Shown piece by piece: positions 35,079-46,700 of a stretch of 64,000 nucleotides of DNA. Source of the stretch: Cynocephalus volans (lineage: Eukaryota; Chordata; Mammalia; Dermoptera; Cynocephalidae); the NCBI RefSeq assembly GCF_027409185.1, contig NC_084468.1:144992001-145056000 (forward strand). The letters run 5' to 3'. The translations under genes and the position numbers were made by a program. The notes under the pieces are model-generated. The model was not told the DNA's origin, ran no database searches, and saw only the letters and a program-made list of their open reading frames with translations. Positions within the stretch are counted from its first letter, which is position 1; every line of letters begins with the position of its first letter.

Positions 35079-35590
35079 TGTTGGGCCTTAAAAACTAATG
35101 CCACCTTAAGTGACATTACAAGCGGCGCCATTATGGGCCCACTAGGGCGTATTAACATGGCAGCCTAAGACGGTGCTGGGAGGAAGTAGGGTGGGAGTGT
35201 CTGCGAGAACCTTGCCTTAGCCCTTATTGGCCAAATACGTGCTTCTGCCCTGTGAACACTGCATGGTTGCAATAACTAGGCATTGAGACGGGATGCATGC
35301 CCTTGACCTTTAAGCTGATAGGATTATGTTAAAACCTCCCTTCCCCATCTGCCTATAAAAGCAAGTGCTTGTGTGATAATAAATGGAACTGCTCGACAGA
35401 ACCCCCAACGCGTCTGAGTGTCCTTTAATGGGCTGGTTGGGGCCCGCGGCTGTGCTCACCTCTCTTCATGGCTCTCTTCCCCTGTCTCCTTCCAAGGGGA
35501 CCGGAGGGAAAGAGGAATCTGGGCCATTTGTTCACCCACCAAAAGGAACGAGGCAAAAGCTGTTCTGGTCGGCCAGCGGTGGACCTGACA
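35079..35590 (+). mobile_element. Solo LTR of an endogenous retrovirus, 6-bp duplication
   Basis: About 512 bp from tgttgggcct to gtggacctgaca, bounded by TG...CA and flanked by an identical cctatc at 35073-35078 and 35591-35596. It has a TATA box (tataaaa, 35354-35360) and AATAAA (35378-35383) in the right order for U3-R-U5. No internal retroviral sequence is attached. A 6-bp duplication is usual for class II (betaretrovirus-like) elements; the class is inferred from that alone. The frame at 35383-35733 runs through U5 into the next repeat and is not a gene. Confidence 0.85.
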
Positions 35591-35607
35591 CCTATCTACT
35601 AGGGAGG

Positions 35608-36088
35608 TGTAGAGCTAGGGCTGGGTCTGGAACTCACAGACTCCTCAAGCCCGTTGTCCAGACTGGGTCACAAACCCTTCACATGCAGGTCTATGTTCTA
35701 GGTAACCAGAAAAAAAGGTCCTTGGAGCCTTAGTTGAAGAAAGAGTAGTCTTTATTTCTGCACACACACACATCTAGGAGCTAGGCAGTCCAAAGAGAAA
35801 CTCAGAAACTCAACTGCTACTGGCAAAGTCCAAAGAAAAACTGAGAAGCTGCCAGCAAAGTAAACATGCTCTATTTTTAGATGCGAGCTCTCTGCCAGCC
35901 AGCAGTTCAGGACTGCTGCTCCACACAACTGAAGAATACACCAGAATAGCAACAAAACTAAAAGATACATTGGCATGCATGCGTACTAACTCTACCCACA
36001 CACAATTTGTTTACAAGGAATGTGCTGCACCACACCCAACTGGTCCTGAGGTGAGGGGGCCTGATTAAACTATTCTATTTTCCCAACA
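35608..36088 (-). mobile_element. Solo LTR, family 2, copy A (minus)
   Basis: About 481 bp. Reverse reading starts tgttgggaaaatagaatag and ends agccctagctctaca. It is flanked by ggagg on both sides (35603-35607 and 36089-36093). It carries aataaag as poly(A) signal. It is a close match, in opposite orientation, to the LTR at 40764-41243. It sits 12 bp beyond the target duplication of the LTR at 35079. Confidence 0.92.
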
Positions 36089-36136
36089 GGAGGCTAAGTG
36101 TAAACTTTTTGTCATATACTCTTACAAAAAAATCAG

Positions 36137-36160
36137 GGTGTGTGTGTGTGTGTGTGTATT
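36137..36160. repeat. (TG)n microsatellite
   Basis: About 11 TG units. Confidence 0.9.
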
Positions 36161-37004
36161 TTAATTACTGAAGGAGAAGAAGACTGTGGATATTGGCAAC
36201 AAACAGCAGTAACTATTACAATAACTGCCTTTTTAATAAGTGTCTACCTTCCTCATTATTTAGATTTGAAACAGTGGTTGCAATCGAGTCTTTCATAGGA
36301 GCAAGTGTTCCTGATTTCCTTGGTATTCTTGAGTCCTGTAGAACTTCTTTATTGTCAGATGTTAAGCATCAAAACACAACCACCCTTGATATAGCTGTAT
36401 TGTAGCAAAATTAATTAAACATAATTATAAATGTTTTAATTACTCAATGTAACTAATAATATAACAACAGCATAAAAGTATTCAGCTGTCTTTATAGGAA
36501 GTCATAAAAACCTATGTATATTTATATGTAAAATTATGTTTGAGACATCTCTTAAAACTGCTAGTTCCTAAAGTATTCATTTAGTTAAGTAATTAAAATA
36601 AAATCATTGGATTTAACATTGTTTCAAAAGGGACTTGTTAAATCTGCTAACTCAGAGTCAGGAAGAGGTTCTAAATAGGAACGACACAGAAGCTGATATT
36701 TGATTTTATCTGAAGAGTGACTAAGTAGAATGCATTGGCCCTCAAAAAGAAATAACATATCCCAGGGGACACAGAAATGTACTGGGAGATCGGAGATGTA
36801 CTTTATTTTCCTGGATGCTACCTGGCCATGTGGATAATCTGATTTAAATTTCTCATTGGTGATATGTTATATTTTTTTTAAAAATTAATTAGTTAGATTA
36901 ATTGATTAATTAGATTAATTAATTGATTGATTGATTAATTAGAAATACGAAGAAAGGGGCATAGACTAAGATGAACTAGGTAATCTAATATTTGTTACTC
37001 TGGT
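36161..37004. other. Intergenic with AT-rich simple repeat
   Basis: No gene seen. Repeated attaatt/gattgatt words at 36880-36942 form a low-complexity tract. Confidence 0.5.
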
Positions 37005-37165
37005 TAATTGTTGCAACAACTGAATGTAGTGTTATCTGCCTTTTAAAAATGGGGAAACTGAGGTTTATAAGATTGAATTGCTTCCGTATGTCAACATGTA
37101 GGTGTTAGCAAAGCCAGGACTCGAGGCTCAGTTGTCTGAGTTCAAGGCTTCTGTTCTCTCTTTGT
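37005..37165 (-). repeat. MIR SINE
   Basis: The antisense MIR order is clear: ttaaaaatggggaaactgag, then a diverged cttgcccaaggtcac region, ggtgttagcaaagccaggac, then ctgagttcaaggcttctg. Confidence 0.68.
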
Positions 37166-40100
37166 TCCATCCTATACTGTCTTTATTTTAAAACATGCTA
37201 TCTCCTTGACCTAAATAAAATAACTGACTGTGTTTACTTCTGCCTCTACAAGGATAATTAAATTCCCTAAGGATTATAGGCAGGTGGTGAATAATCTAAG
37301 ATCACCCTGTTCCACTCAACACCAGCACACAGGCCAGGGTAACACTTATTGGAGAAAAACACATTGAAGCAAGTGTAACATCCAGACCAAAGAGGCCCGA
37401 CTCATGCTCCATTGTGTAAGGACTGCTGGTGAGCTGATGTGCTGATTCCTGGGGAGGAGAATCTTGGTTGCTACTCTTACTTGAAGCCTCTGCCAGTTCT
37501 TGATACCTGCAGGGGGTTTTATTTTGCAATTGTATACTAACAATATAAAAGATTTATTGAGATAAGCTGTGCATCAGAATATAAATTTAGATCCCATTGC
37601 TCTAGTTTTATTTAATACTCACACAGAAAGATAGCCTTTCTTAAGATGACAATCTGTGATGGAAGCTTATTACGTTTTGAACTAGACAAAATGCAGAAGA
37701 ACATGTCTAGTTTAGATACCTGGTTTTTATATATGAGAATGTTCTTTTTAAAATTCTTTTTATTATTAATGAACTATAGTTATATGTGTTACATAGAGAA
37801 AATGGAGTTCTCTTTATGGTGTTCAAGTATGGTGTTATCTATGAAATGATGCTTATCTTATCAGCTGTATATGGGTAAAAAGATCTGTTGTAAATTTTTT
37901 ACTTAATTCTCTTACCTTTCTGTACTACTTGAATCCTTTATAATGAGCAAGTATTATTTCCACATAGCCCATATAAGGTAAATTCTATCATAACAATATA
38001 TATGGGGTCCACAAAATTCAATTTCTTAAGATGTGTCATGTTATGAAAATGATGAGTAAAAGAATAATATATTTATTAGTAAGACTTTATCATCATAAAT
38101 GTGTAACAGTAAAACCTACAGTGTACACAAATGAACTTCCAGTGAACTGAGAAATTCTCATCCCAAATGATCACAAAGCAGTCACTGCCAAACAATCCCT
38201 CCCTCACACATTAGTCTGCTCCCATTTGAGCATGGATGTTGGGTAAATGATGCAGGACAACTGACAGTCACATGATGCCCAACTTTGCATTACAGCAAAG
38301 GATGTCAGTAAGGTGTTTTACTATATTTATTATGCTAAACTAATAATTTTGTTTATATGGCTGAGGATAAATAATGTGTATTAATTTAATTTGGGGATTC
38401 CTCCTCCTCCTCCTCCCCATACTTATGAATTCACATTGTGTGCCCTAATCCCTGCCTCAAGTAGTGTTATGTATTTACTTGGTTTGTGCATGACATAGAA
38501 CCTGTAGAATGAATAGAGCTAAGAGAGAAATAAGAAAGTCAAATAGACTAAGCTGATCTACAAAACAAAGGGCTGACTTAGAGAAAGAAGAATGAGAGAC
38601 AGAAAACCATACAGGTAGGTTTAGATGAATATTTAGAGGTCTTAACATGTGAAAAACTCCAAAGTACCTGTAAAATATGTATATAAGGTACAATTGTATT
38701 GAATTCCACTGCTTTTATAAAAACTTGACTTGGAGAATATGTACTTTTCATAAAAGAATAAAAATAAATGTCTCAGTTTTTTTTTTTTTTACTGTTGTTT
38801 TCAGGTGACTTTCCCAGCAATAAACTTTATTTTAATGTTTCGTAAAATAAATATTGAATTATACTAATGCAATTTTTCTTTTGAGGCAAATGATTTACCA
38901 ATAGGGTTTTGAAAGTTCATACACACAAATAAATAGTATGTCTAACGTTTCAATTAAGTATATCATGGCTGAAAATTCAGTACCTAGTTCAAAAGTTCAA
39001 CAGGACATAAATAAATAGTTTGCTTACCATGCGGCCTCTTGTACTCTGGATGTTTTTGTCTTTTTGGAAAAAGACAGCATCAACTATTACTCTGTTAGAG
39101 TTTTCTTGTTTTTCTTTCACCTTTCATCTCAAATTGTTCTTGGGCTTTCACTCTTTGAACAACAGTCCTGCTGGCTTTAAGTTCATGTCTTTGACTTCAC
39201 AGCTTGAAGGAAGGTTTTAAAGAAAGAGGTCACATATCACCTTAGCAACCTGGTTGGAAGGAAGTGATGCATCCTAAAGCATAATAAAGCAAAACAATCA
39301 TCCAGTCGATTTATTAAAGCTAGACCCTTCCTAACTGGTCATGTTGTCCAGGCAAAAAGTGAATAATGCTAGATCGTAAAGGTATTTTCTGATAGCACTG
39401 TATGCAATTACAAGATCAGCTAATTACTCCCAGAAGAGTACATTAGCAAGTAACTACTAGGTTAGCTTGAGCTATCTTTTTGTGAAAATGGTGTTTGGAA
39501 AAAATTTTAGTAACTGTCGAAATATTCAGGCTGAATATGAATACATAGTACTTGAGAATTTATAAAATTAAAAATGTGACCTGAAAAGAAATTACAAATT
39601 GAATGATCATGTCTCTACAGTCTCTTTTTGTTCATTATTAAAGAAAATAAGAGCTCATGTAAGGCATATTCAGAAATAATATAGAGATATCATGTTTTCA
39701 TCTCTCCTGTGTCTCATTTGTGGTACTGTGTCCCAGGCAGGTGTGGGTTTTCCCATCAGTGGAGACTTCCAATCATGAATTAATGTTTTATTTTTTTATC
39801 TTTCTTCTGCAATTTCCAGATTAATACCAGAGCCGAAAATTTGTACATGCTTCTGCAATAAACGTACCAAAAAATTAGAAAGATTAAGCAGACCTATAAG
39901 TAGAACTATTTCTCAACACTGTATATTATTCTTTTTAGTATTTTCTTTTTCTCTTTATTATAGGATTTCGGCCTGGGTTCAAGAGAAAGAAAGCAAACAA
40001 AAAAAGAAAATTCTACATAGATGAAAGAGGTATTGGGGGACTCTGACAGTCATATTATTGCAAAACTGCAGGTACCAGCACTCTGGTAGCTCTCTATATA

Positions 40101-40724
40101 AATCATACCACAGTGATAATTGTCCAATTTTTCCCACACTAAGGAAAGGATTATGTTATAGCAGAATCTCCACTAAATTCCAACAGCAAATCACTTTTGG
40201 CCAAAAGCTAAATGGACTCTTAACCAACATTTTCTCTAAATTGCATTATGACTGATAGAATACATTAGAGAAGGAACAATGGCAGACTCTCGGAATTTGA
40301 TTTATTAAGAGTAAAATTTAAGAATGAATGTTTATGTCCTTGCTTCCAGGATAATTACTTTCTGATTATTATGATATCACAAGATGAAATGTTAAGAGAA
40401 AACATTTTCACAAGAATTTAAGAACATAAATTTGAATCAGCATGCAGAGCCTGAGTTCTCTACAATCTGGAGACCAATTGCACGTCCTATTAGTTTAAGG
40501 CTTAATATTCATTTTCTGCCCCTACCCACCTCCCCCAACACAATTTTCTTTTCTTCCATATGTTAGTGTCTTTCTTGTGTCTGATACTACAAATCCATAG
40601 AAAGTATTAAGTGATGGTTTAAATATTGTCTGATCACTCTCATATACTTCTCAAAGGACTATAAATCCATACAGTCTTTCAGTAGTATAATTTGGCAATA
40701 CTTTTTTCATGTAGATATCTTTTT
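37166..40724. other. Intergenic, nothing recognised
   Basis: 3.5 kb of AT-rich sequence without a gene or a repeat I can name. A CTC-rich tract lies at 38396-38416. Short frames (for example 38475-38693 minus and 40058-40255 plus) show no family features. Confidence 0.45.
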
Positions 40725-40763
40725 TTTATTGAAACATATTGACCATAAACATTTGTGGGTTAT
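40725..40763 (-). mobile_element. L1 3' fragment, split by LTR (part 1)
   Basis: ttattgaaacatattgacca followed by taaacatttgtgggttat is the reverse L1 3' UTR end, as at 16.49 kb. The retroviral LTR is inserted here and the L1 resumes at 41244. Confidence 0.8.
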
Positions 40764-41243
40764 TGTTGGGAAAATGGAATAGCTTAACCAGGCCCCCTCA
40801 CCTCAGCTCCAGTTGGGTGTGGTGCAGCACATTCTTTGTAAACAAATTGTGTGTGGGTGGAGTTAGTGCACATGCTTGCCAATGTATCTTTTTAGTTTTG
40901 TTGCTATTGTGTGCTTGAGAGAGCTGTGTGGAGCAGCAGCCCTGGACTGCTGGCAGGGGAGAGAGCTCGCCTCTAAAAATAGAGCATGTTTACTTTGCTG
41001 GCAGCTGCTCAGTTTTTCTTTGGACTTTGCCAGTAGCAGTTGAGTTTCTGAATTTCTCTTTGGACTGCCTAGCTCCTAGACATGTGTGTGCAGAAATAAA
41101 GACTACTCTTTCTTCAACCAAGGCTCCAAGGACCTTTTTTTCTGGTGACCTAGCTCATAGACCTGCATGTGAAGCGTTTGTGACCCAGTCTGGACAACAG
41201 GCTTGAGGGGTCTGTGAGTTCCAGACCCAGCCCTAGCTCTACA
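40764..41243 (+). mobile_element. Solo LTR, family 2, copy B (plus)
   Basis: 480 bp from tgttgggaaaatggaatag to agccctagctctaca with TG...CA ends. It is flanked by gttat on both sides (40759-40763 and 41244-41248). AATAAA lies at 41095-41100, after a TATA-like ctctaaaaatagagc. It is inserted into an antisense L1 end. The frame at 40928-41206 is LTR sequence, not a gene. Confidence 0.93.
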
Positions 41244-41620
41244 GTTATATTTCAATACATGTATACAATGCGTAATGATCAAATCAGGGTAATTAGCATA
41301 TTCATAATTACAAAAGTTTTCTTTGTGATGAGGACATTTGATCTCCTCTCTTCTAGCCATTTGAGAACAATGCAGTACATTATTGTTAATTATAGATGCT
41401 TAGTTCAACTGTACACCAATAGAACTTATTTCTCCTAACTATTTTGTGTCTATTAACTAACCTCTCACTATCTCCTCCTCCCCTTTCCCCTTTCCTACGT
41501 CTAGTATCCACAGTTTTGCTCTCTCCTCTGAAAGCTCAACTTGTTATTATTATTGTTTACTTATTTATTTATTCATTTATTTATTTTTAGCTCCCACTTC
41601 TCCATAAAAATATCCAGTAT
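41244..41620 (-). mobile_element. L1 3' fragment, split by LTR (part 2)
   Basis: Continues gttatatttcaatacatgta, tcagggtaattagcatattc, tagatgcttagttcaactgt and tccacagttttgctctctc, the reverse L1 3' UTR, as at 16.54-16.83 kb. A TTTA-rich tract ends it near 41.59 kb. Confidence 0.8.
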
Positions 41621-41639
41621 TTCTCTCTATGGCAATACA

Positions 41640-41970
41640 TTTCAAACACCTTTAAAAGGTTTGTTATTTATGATCCAGAAATTTTACTCTAAGGAGTTTT
41701 CTAATAGAAAAATAACTGGAATGTGCACAAAATTAGCTATAGGATATTTATGAAAGGATATATGCAATTTAAAAAGTGCAAATGTTCAAAATGTCCATTA
41801 ATGGATTGTTAAAATTAATTTTGATATATCAATACATTGGAATAATATGCAGACAATAAAAGAATATTGTAATGATAATATAATATTTTTTTACATTATT
41901 GCATGAAGAAAGCAAGTCACATAAAAATACAAAGTATGATTTTTTGAAATAATAAAAAAAAATCTTCTAT
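41640..41970 (+). repeat. Old L1 remnant
   Basis: gatccagaaattttactct, aatgtccattaatggattg and cattggaataatatgcagac follow the ORF2 3' end of old mammalian L1s (consensus words ggaatactatgcagcc, aatgtccatcaa) with heavy divergence. Confidence 0.45.
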
Positions 41971-42569
41971 GTACATACATGCAAAGCAAAGCAGCCATAA
42001 CTAGAAAAATACACACCCAAAGGCCAATAGTGGTCAAATATTTGATGGGATTATGGTTGAGATACATATCATATGCTATTCTTTAATTTTCCTAACCGAA
42101 CAGGCATTACTTAATTAAATAGGACCCTAAGTTGCTGTCTTTAAATTAGCTGATAAACACAAGTTAAATCTCTCACAGGCATTTACATCCAAGAAGAGTC
42201 TCCTACTCTTTGTTTAAAAAAGAAAACAATCATCAAAAAAGATCAGATTCTATTCAATTCACCCTTTGCCTCAGGAAATTAAAGAAAAGAAATATGACAT
42301 CAGATTACTTCAAAAACATAGGTGGGATATGCCACATGCTCACCTAGGAATAATATTTGTTACATCCTTGTCAATTTACTAGTGTCTAGAGTAGGTATGT
42401 AGTATGCATGTATATATATATTTATTTATTTGTAGGCTGAGAGAGTTATACTTGAAGAGAGAGAGAAAAAAAAATCCCAAATAGAACAAATCTAAGCAAT
42501 CAAACTTTGTCTATTTCTGAGAGGCAAGCACAGAATGACAGGAAATCAATTATAAAAGTATAAGGAATG
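41971..42569. other. Intergenic, nothing recognised
   Basis: AT-rich; no gene or named repeat seen. Confidence 0.4.
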
Positions 42570-43364
42570 ATATCATCGCACATCTATTAGAATGGCTAAA
42601 ATTTGGAACACTGACAACACCAAATGCTGACAAGGATATAGAGTAACAAGAGCTTTTATTTGTTGCTGGTGAGAATGTAAAAGGGTACAGCCACTTTTAA
42701 AAGCAGTTTGTTTTCTTACAAAACTAAACATGTTTTTACCATATAATTCAGCAATCAAGTTCCTTGATATTTACCCAAATGAGCTGAAAACTTATGTCCA
42801 CACAAAAACCGGCACGCAGATGTACCTAGATGTCCTTCATAGGGGAATGAGTAAAAACTGTTACATTCAGACAGTAGAATATTATTTAGCACTAAAAAGA
42901 AATGAGCTATCAAGTCATGAAAAGACATGGAGAGAGCAGAAATGCATATTACTAAATGAAAGAAGCCAGTCTGAAAGCACTACCTACTGTATGAATCCAA
43001 CTATACATCACTGCAAAAGGCAAAACTATGGAGACAGTAAAAAAGTCAGTGACTGCCAGGAGTTAGAGAAGCAAGATGCATAAATAGGCAAAGCACAGAG
43101 TATCTTTAGGGCAGTGAAACTATTCTGTATAACATTATACTGATGGATACCTGTCGTAATACATTTGTCAACACCTGCAGAATTTTCAACACCAATAGTG
43201 AACTCTGATGAAGGCTATGGACTTTGGGTTAATGTTGTACCAATGTAGGCTCATGATTGCAGCAAATGTGCCACTCTGGTGTGGGTCGTTGACAGTGCCA
43301 GTGACTGTACATGTGTGGGAGCAGGAGGTATATGAAAAATTGCTATACCTTCTACCCGAAATCT
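42570..43364 (+). mobile_element. Old L1 (L1M class) 3' end
   Basis: catctattagaatggctaaa, gctggtgagaatgtaaaagg, acagtagaatattatttagc, tgtatgaatccaactatac and gactttgggttaatgttgta are L1 ORF2 C-terminus and L1M 3' UTR. The 117-codon frame at 42730-43083 is the decayed ORF2 tail. A SINE is inserted near its 3' end. Confidence 0.78.
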
Positions 43365-43463
43365 GGGGCTCAGTTGGTTAGAGTGTAGTGTTGATGACAC
43401 CATGGTCCAAGGTTTGATCCCTGTACCAGCCAGCCACCAAAAAATAAAAAATAAAATAAAGTC
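43365..43463 (+). repeat. tRNA-derived SINE
   Basis: ggggctcagttggttagagt (A box region), then gtgttgatgacaccatggtc, ggtttgatccctgtacc (B box region), agccagccacc and an A-rich tail. Plus-strand copy at the 3' end of an old L1. Confidence 0.85.
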
Positions 43464-45029
43464 TGTCTAAAAGAAGAAATATATATATATATAAGAAGTG
43501 TTGGTACAATGTTGAGAATACAATTTTAAATATTCCAATTGAAAGAGAACAGCAACATAATCAGAAAGAGGCAAGGGCTCTGGACAGAGAGATGGGAAAG
43601 AAAAAATGAGTAGGAATTTTCCCTCCAAAGATAGATTCTTTCATAACTGATTGTTATCAGATATTTGTTCTATGAGGCCATGTGCATGTTTGTCCTCAGT
43701 GGATTTTATGTTTCTGGGTCGCCTCTTGTTCATTGCCTCATCTTCTTTCATGTCCTCTTGTAGTTTTCCATGTACTCACCCTGCTTTTAGCTTGGTTTGT
43801 CTCATTTCTCTGTACTTTACCTTTATTCTCTAGTATAAAAGAAATGGTAAATACAAACTCCAAGACCTGAAGACTTGAGGCATGTGGCTTACTGGAATAA
43901 ATATCTCTTTATAAAACACTCATAAAAAGTCTTCATTCTAAAATAAATTATAGTTTTAGATTTCTAAGAACACAGAAAAATAGAGAAAACCAACATTACA
44001 TTTAAAGACAAACAAATTATTAGTTATTTCGACAAGAGAATATTTGCTGCTGCCCACTATTTTTGACTCAATGAACAGACCATTTCATTTAATAGACTAT
44101 TCTTTTTAGAAAGCACCGAAATGCCAGCTGAACAGAAACCATGAAAGGATGCTATTCATTACACATATAGAAATAACTGACTTATTTCTCCTTTGACTAA
44201 AGATATAAAGAAAACAAAGATTTGACATTATAGACTACTTCAGACAAGTTGCCAAATCCTATTATAAGATATGTAGATGGGATATGATCTGAGCTTGACT
44301 AGGCATTATATTTATTACATCCCTGCCAGTGTGCTCCTTATGCAGTTGGCATCTGTAGAATATTCAGTGTAATGGCGCACCCTACGTTCTTTCTGACTGC
44401 CTCTGACTGCCTTGGGAGAGCAACTGCAAGAAGTCAGTAGGCATGTTAAAGCCAAGGAGTGCTTGTCAGCACTGCACAGAGTGAGAATTGTTACAGGACT
44501 TTCCTAACACTTTACAGGCCAGCACAATAACTAAATAAACCCCTGTACCAGTCAGTTAATGCTAGACTAAGAGAAGAATCAGAGATAGTCAGTATAAACC
44601 ATTCTATCGAGAAGCTTTAATCTAAAGTACAGTGGAGTAATGAGGCATGACTGAATGGGTACATGGGATCAGAAGAACATTTTTTTTAAAGATAAGAGAA
44701 ATTGCAGCAAGTTAGCATGCTGATGGGTATGATGTAGTAGGAGGGAGGAAATTGCACAGGTAAACGTGGAAGGAATTATTGGCACAACATCCTTGAGCAG
44801 ATGAGAGAAAATAGTACTTAGTGCATAAGTAGAGGGAATAGCCTTAGGTAGAAACTCATCTACAGAAACAACAAGAAGTTAGAGCACATATGGGCAAGAT
44901 CAGGACTAGCTACATATTTGGTGGCCTAAGTGCAAAATGAAAACATAGAGTCTTTGCCAAGGACAAGAGAGTTAATCTCTCCTTCCCAGGAACTGACTAC
45001 ATCACCCAGCCATGGTTGATGGATATATT
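43464..45029. other. Intergenic, nothing recognised
   Basis: No gene seen. Short (AT)n at about 43479-43492. A segment near 44900-44960 (ggactagctacatatttggt) may be part of an old repeat continued at 45.8 kb; I cannot name it. Confidence 0.4.
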
Positions 45030-45300
45030 ACTCGGGGTTCTCTACAGAAACAGAACCAAGAGGACGTATGTGGCCATCCGATGGCAGAATTCCCTCTTGC
45101 TCATGGTAGGTCACTTTTTTGTTCTATTCAGTCCTTCAACTGATTGAAAAAGGCCCACACACATTTTATGGAGAGAAATCTGCTTTAAAAGTCTAATTTA
45201 AATGTTAATCGCATCAAAAACACCCTCACAGGATAATGTTTGACCATATATATGGGCACCTTCACCCAGCCAAGTTGACACGTAAAAATAACCATCACAA
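45030..45300 (-). mobile_element. MaLR-type LTR (antisense)
   Basis: actcggggttctctacagaa, cagaattccctcttgctcat, ttcaactgattgaaaaaggc, aaaaacaccctcacagga and gccaagttgacacgtaaaaa follow, in order, a common ERVL/MaLR LTR read in reverse. About 270 bp, internally shortened. Confidence 0.65.
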
Positions 45301-46429
45301 TTGGTAACTCTCCCCAACCCCCACCAAGAGACTATAACCTTCTCCATGAGATGTGCTTAGGACAGGGATCAGGAGTGGGCTAGAGGCCCCTGCCTAGTTG
45401 CCTGTAGAATCAGTTGTGCAGCTCTCAGACCAACCATTACCTTGCCTTGCCCCCAAATGCCACAGGGCGTGTGACCTCCCCTGACCCACCTTGCACCAAT
45501 ACCCTGGTCTTCTTCCTCACACAGAGCATGACTGCACAATACAGATGACCAGCCCAACACAACTTGCAGCCCTCAGTGGAGGGCGACAACAGCAGTGGAG
45601 AGAAAGTATGACAGAAGAGCGGGGAGGGGGAGTGGAAGCCTGGGACAGGGACTGAGTGACCAAGAACCCATGTGGGGGAGCAGACAGGCAACACAAGACA
45701 GGACCTGTGAGCCAAGTTTCAAGCCCCTGAAGGGTTCTCCATCATTGCATTAGACTTCACTTAGACAACACAAATTCAAACATAAAAGTATTAAGAATCA
45801 TATTTTAAGAGGGGGAACACAAAGCACTGAGTTCCAAGTGCAGGGCCCTTCTGAGTGTGGGTCACTGTGTGGCTGCACATCCATGAAGTGTAATCTAGCC
45901 TAGATGGAGATAGTAGATGTCTTAGTGGACCGTGCAAAAATCTTCTGATTGATTTTATTTTCTCAATAGAATAAGATTATCTCCCAAGGAGGGGAGAGTT
46001 GGTGGTGGTTTCAGAAGACAGAAGAAATTAAATCATTTAGGAACAGAAGAAGAGAGAAAATGAACTAGAGAAATGTATTTAGATTTCTGGGCAGCTCAAG
46101 GGCCCCACTTGAATTTAAGTTATGAATTCAAAGAAAGACCATCTCCAAGATGGTGTGATTTTTCTCCAGCCACATTGAGATGTGCAGGTGCAGTAGGAGA
46201 ATGTGAAGAGTTAGATTTAACCAGTTCTGTGATTTTTTCCAGGCAAGTGTAATGAAGCAAAAGAGAGCAGAGTTGAACTTACATGTGAGGTAGTAATTAG
46301 AATGTCAGAACATTGTAAAAAAGAAAGAAAAAAAAAACCCTCAAATTTCTTAGTAAGTTCCAGACACTTCCTTGCAGGAAGATTACTTTCATTATCTCAT
46401 TCAATCTTCAAAGTATTACTTAATATTAT
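45301..46429. other. Intergenic, nothing recognised
   Basis: Locally GC-richer (45.3-45.7 kb) than its neighbours. Two minus-strand frames (45369-45715) have no domain or signal that I recognise. Confidence 0.4.
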
Positions 46430-46700
46430 ATTCATTCATTTTATCCAACAAATATTTCTTGAGCACCTATTAGATGCCAGGCACTTTTCTGTAGCTATGG
46501 CTCATTCACAGAGAGGGTTTGTTTTCAGAGCAGGAAAATGACAATAACCACAAATAAATGAACAAGAAAATTTCAGGAAATGGAAAACACTTTGAAGACA
46601 ATATAATTGGGTAAGAACATGGAGACTGACTGAGGCTGGAAAGGATATTCAATCAAGTGGTTAGAGAAAGTCTTTCTGAGATAACAACAGAGCTAAAACA
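46430..46700 (+). repeat. Ancient interspersed repeat remnant
   Basis: ttcattcattttatccaac, ttgagcacctattagatgcc and aggcacttttctgtagct, then caaataaatgaacaag. Same family as at 12.8, 18.99 and 52.9 kb. Confidence 0.45.

Noticed and set aside
40928..41206. 92-codon frame, and its counterpart near 35.75-36.0 kb
   Set aside because: Both lie within copies of the same solo LTR; no retroviral internal gene is present.
42730..43083. 117-codon frame considered as a small gene
   Set aside because: It is the decayed C-terminal part of an old L1 ORF2 (text such as TVEYYLALKRNE).
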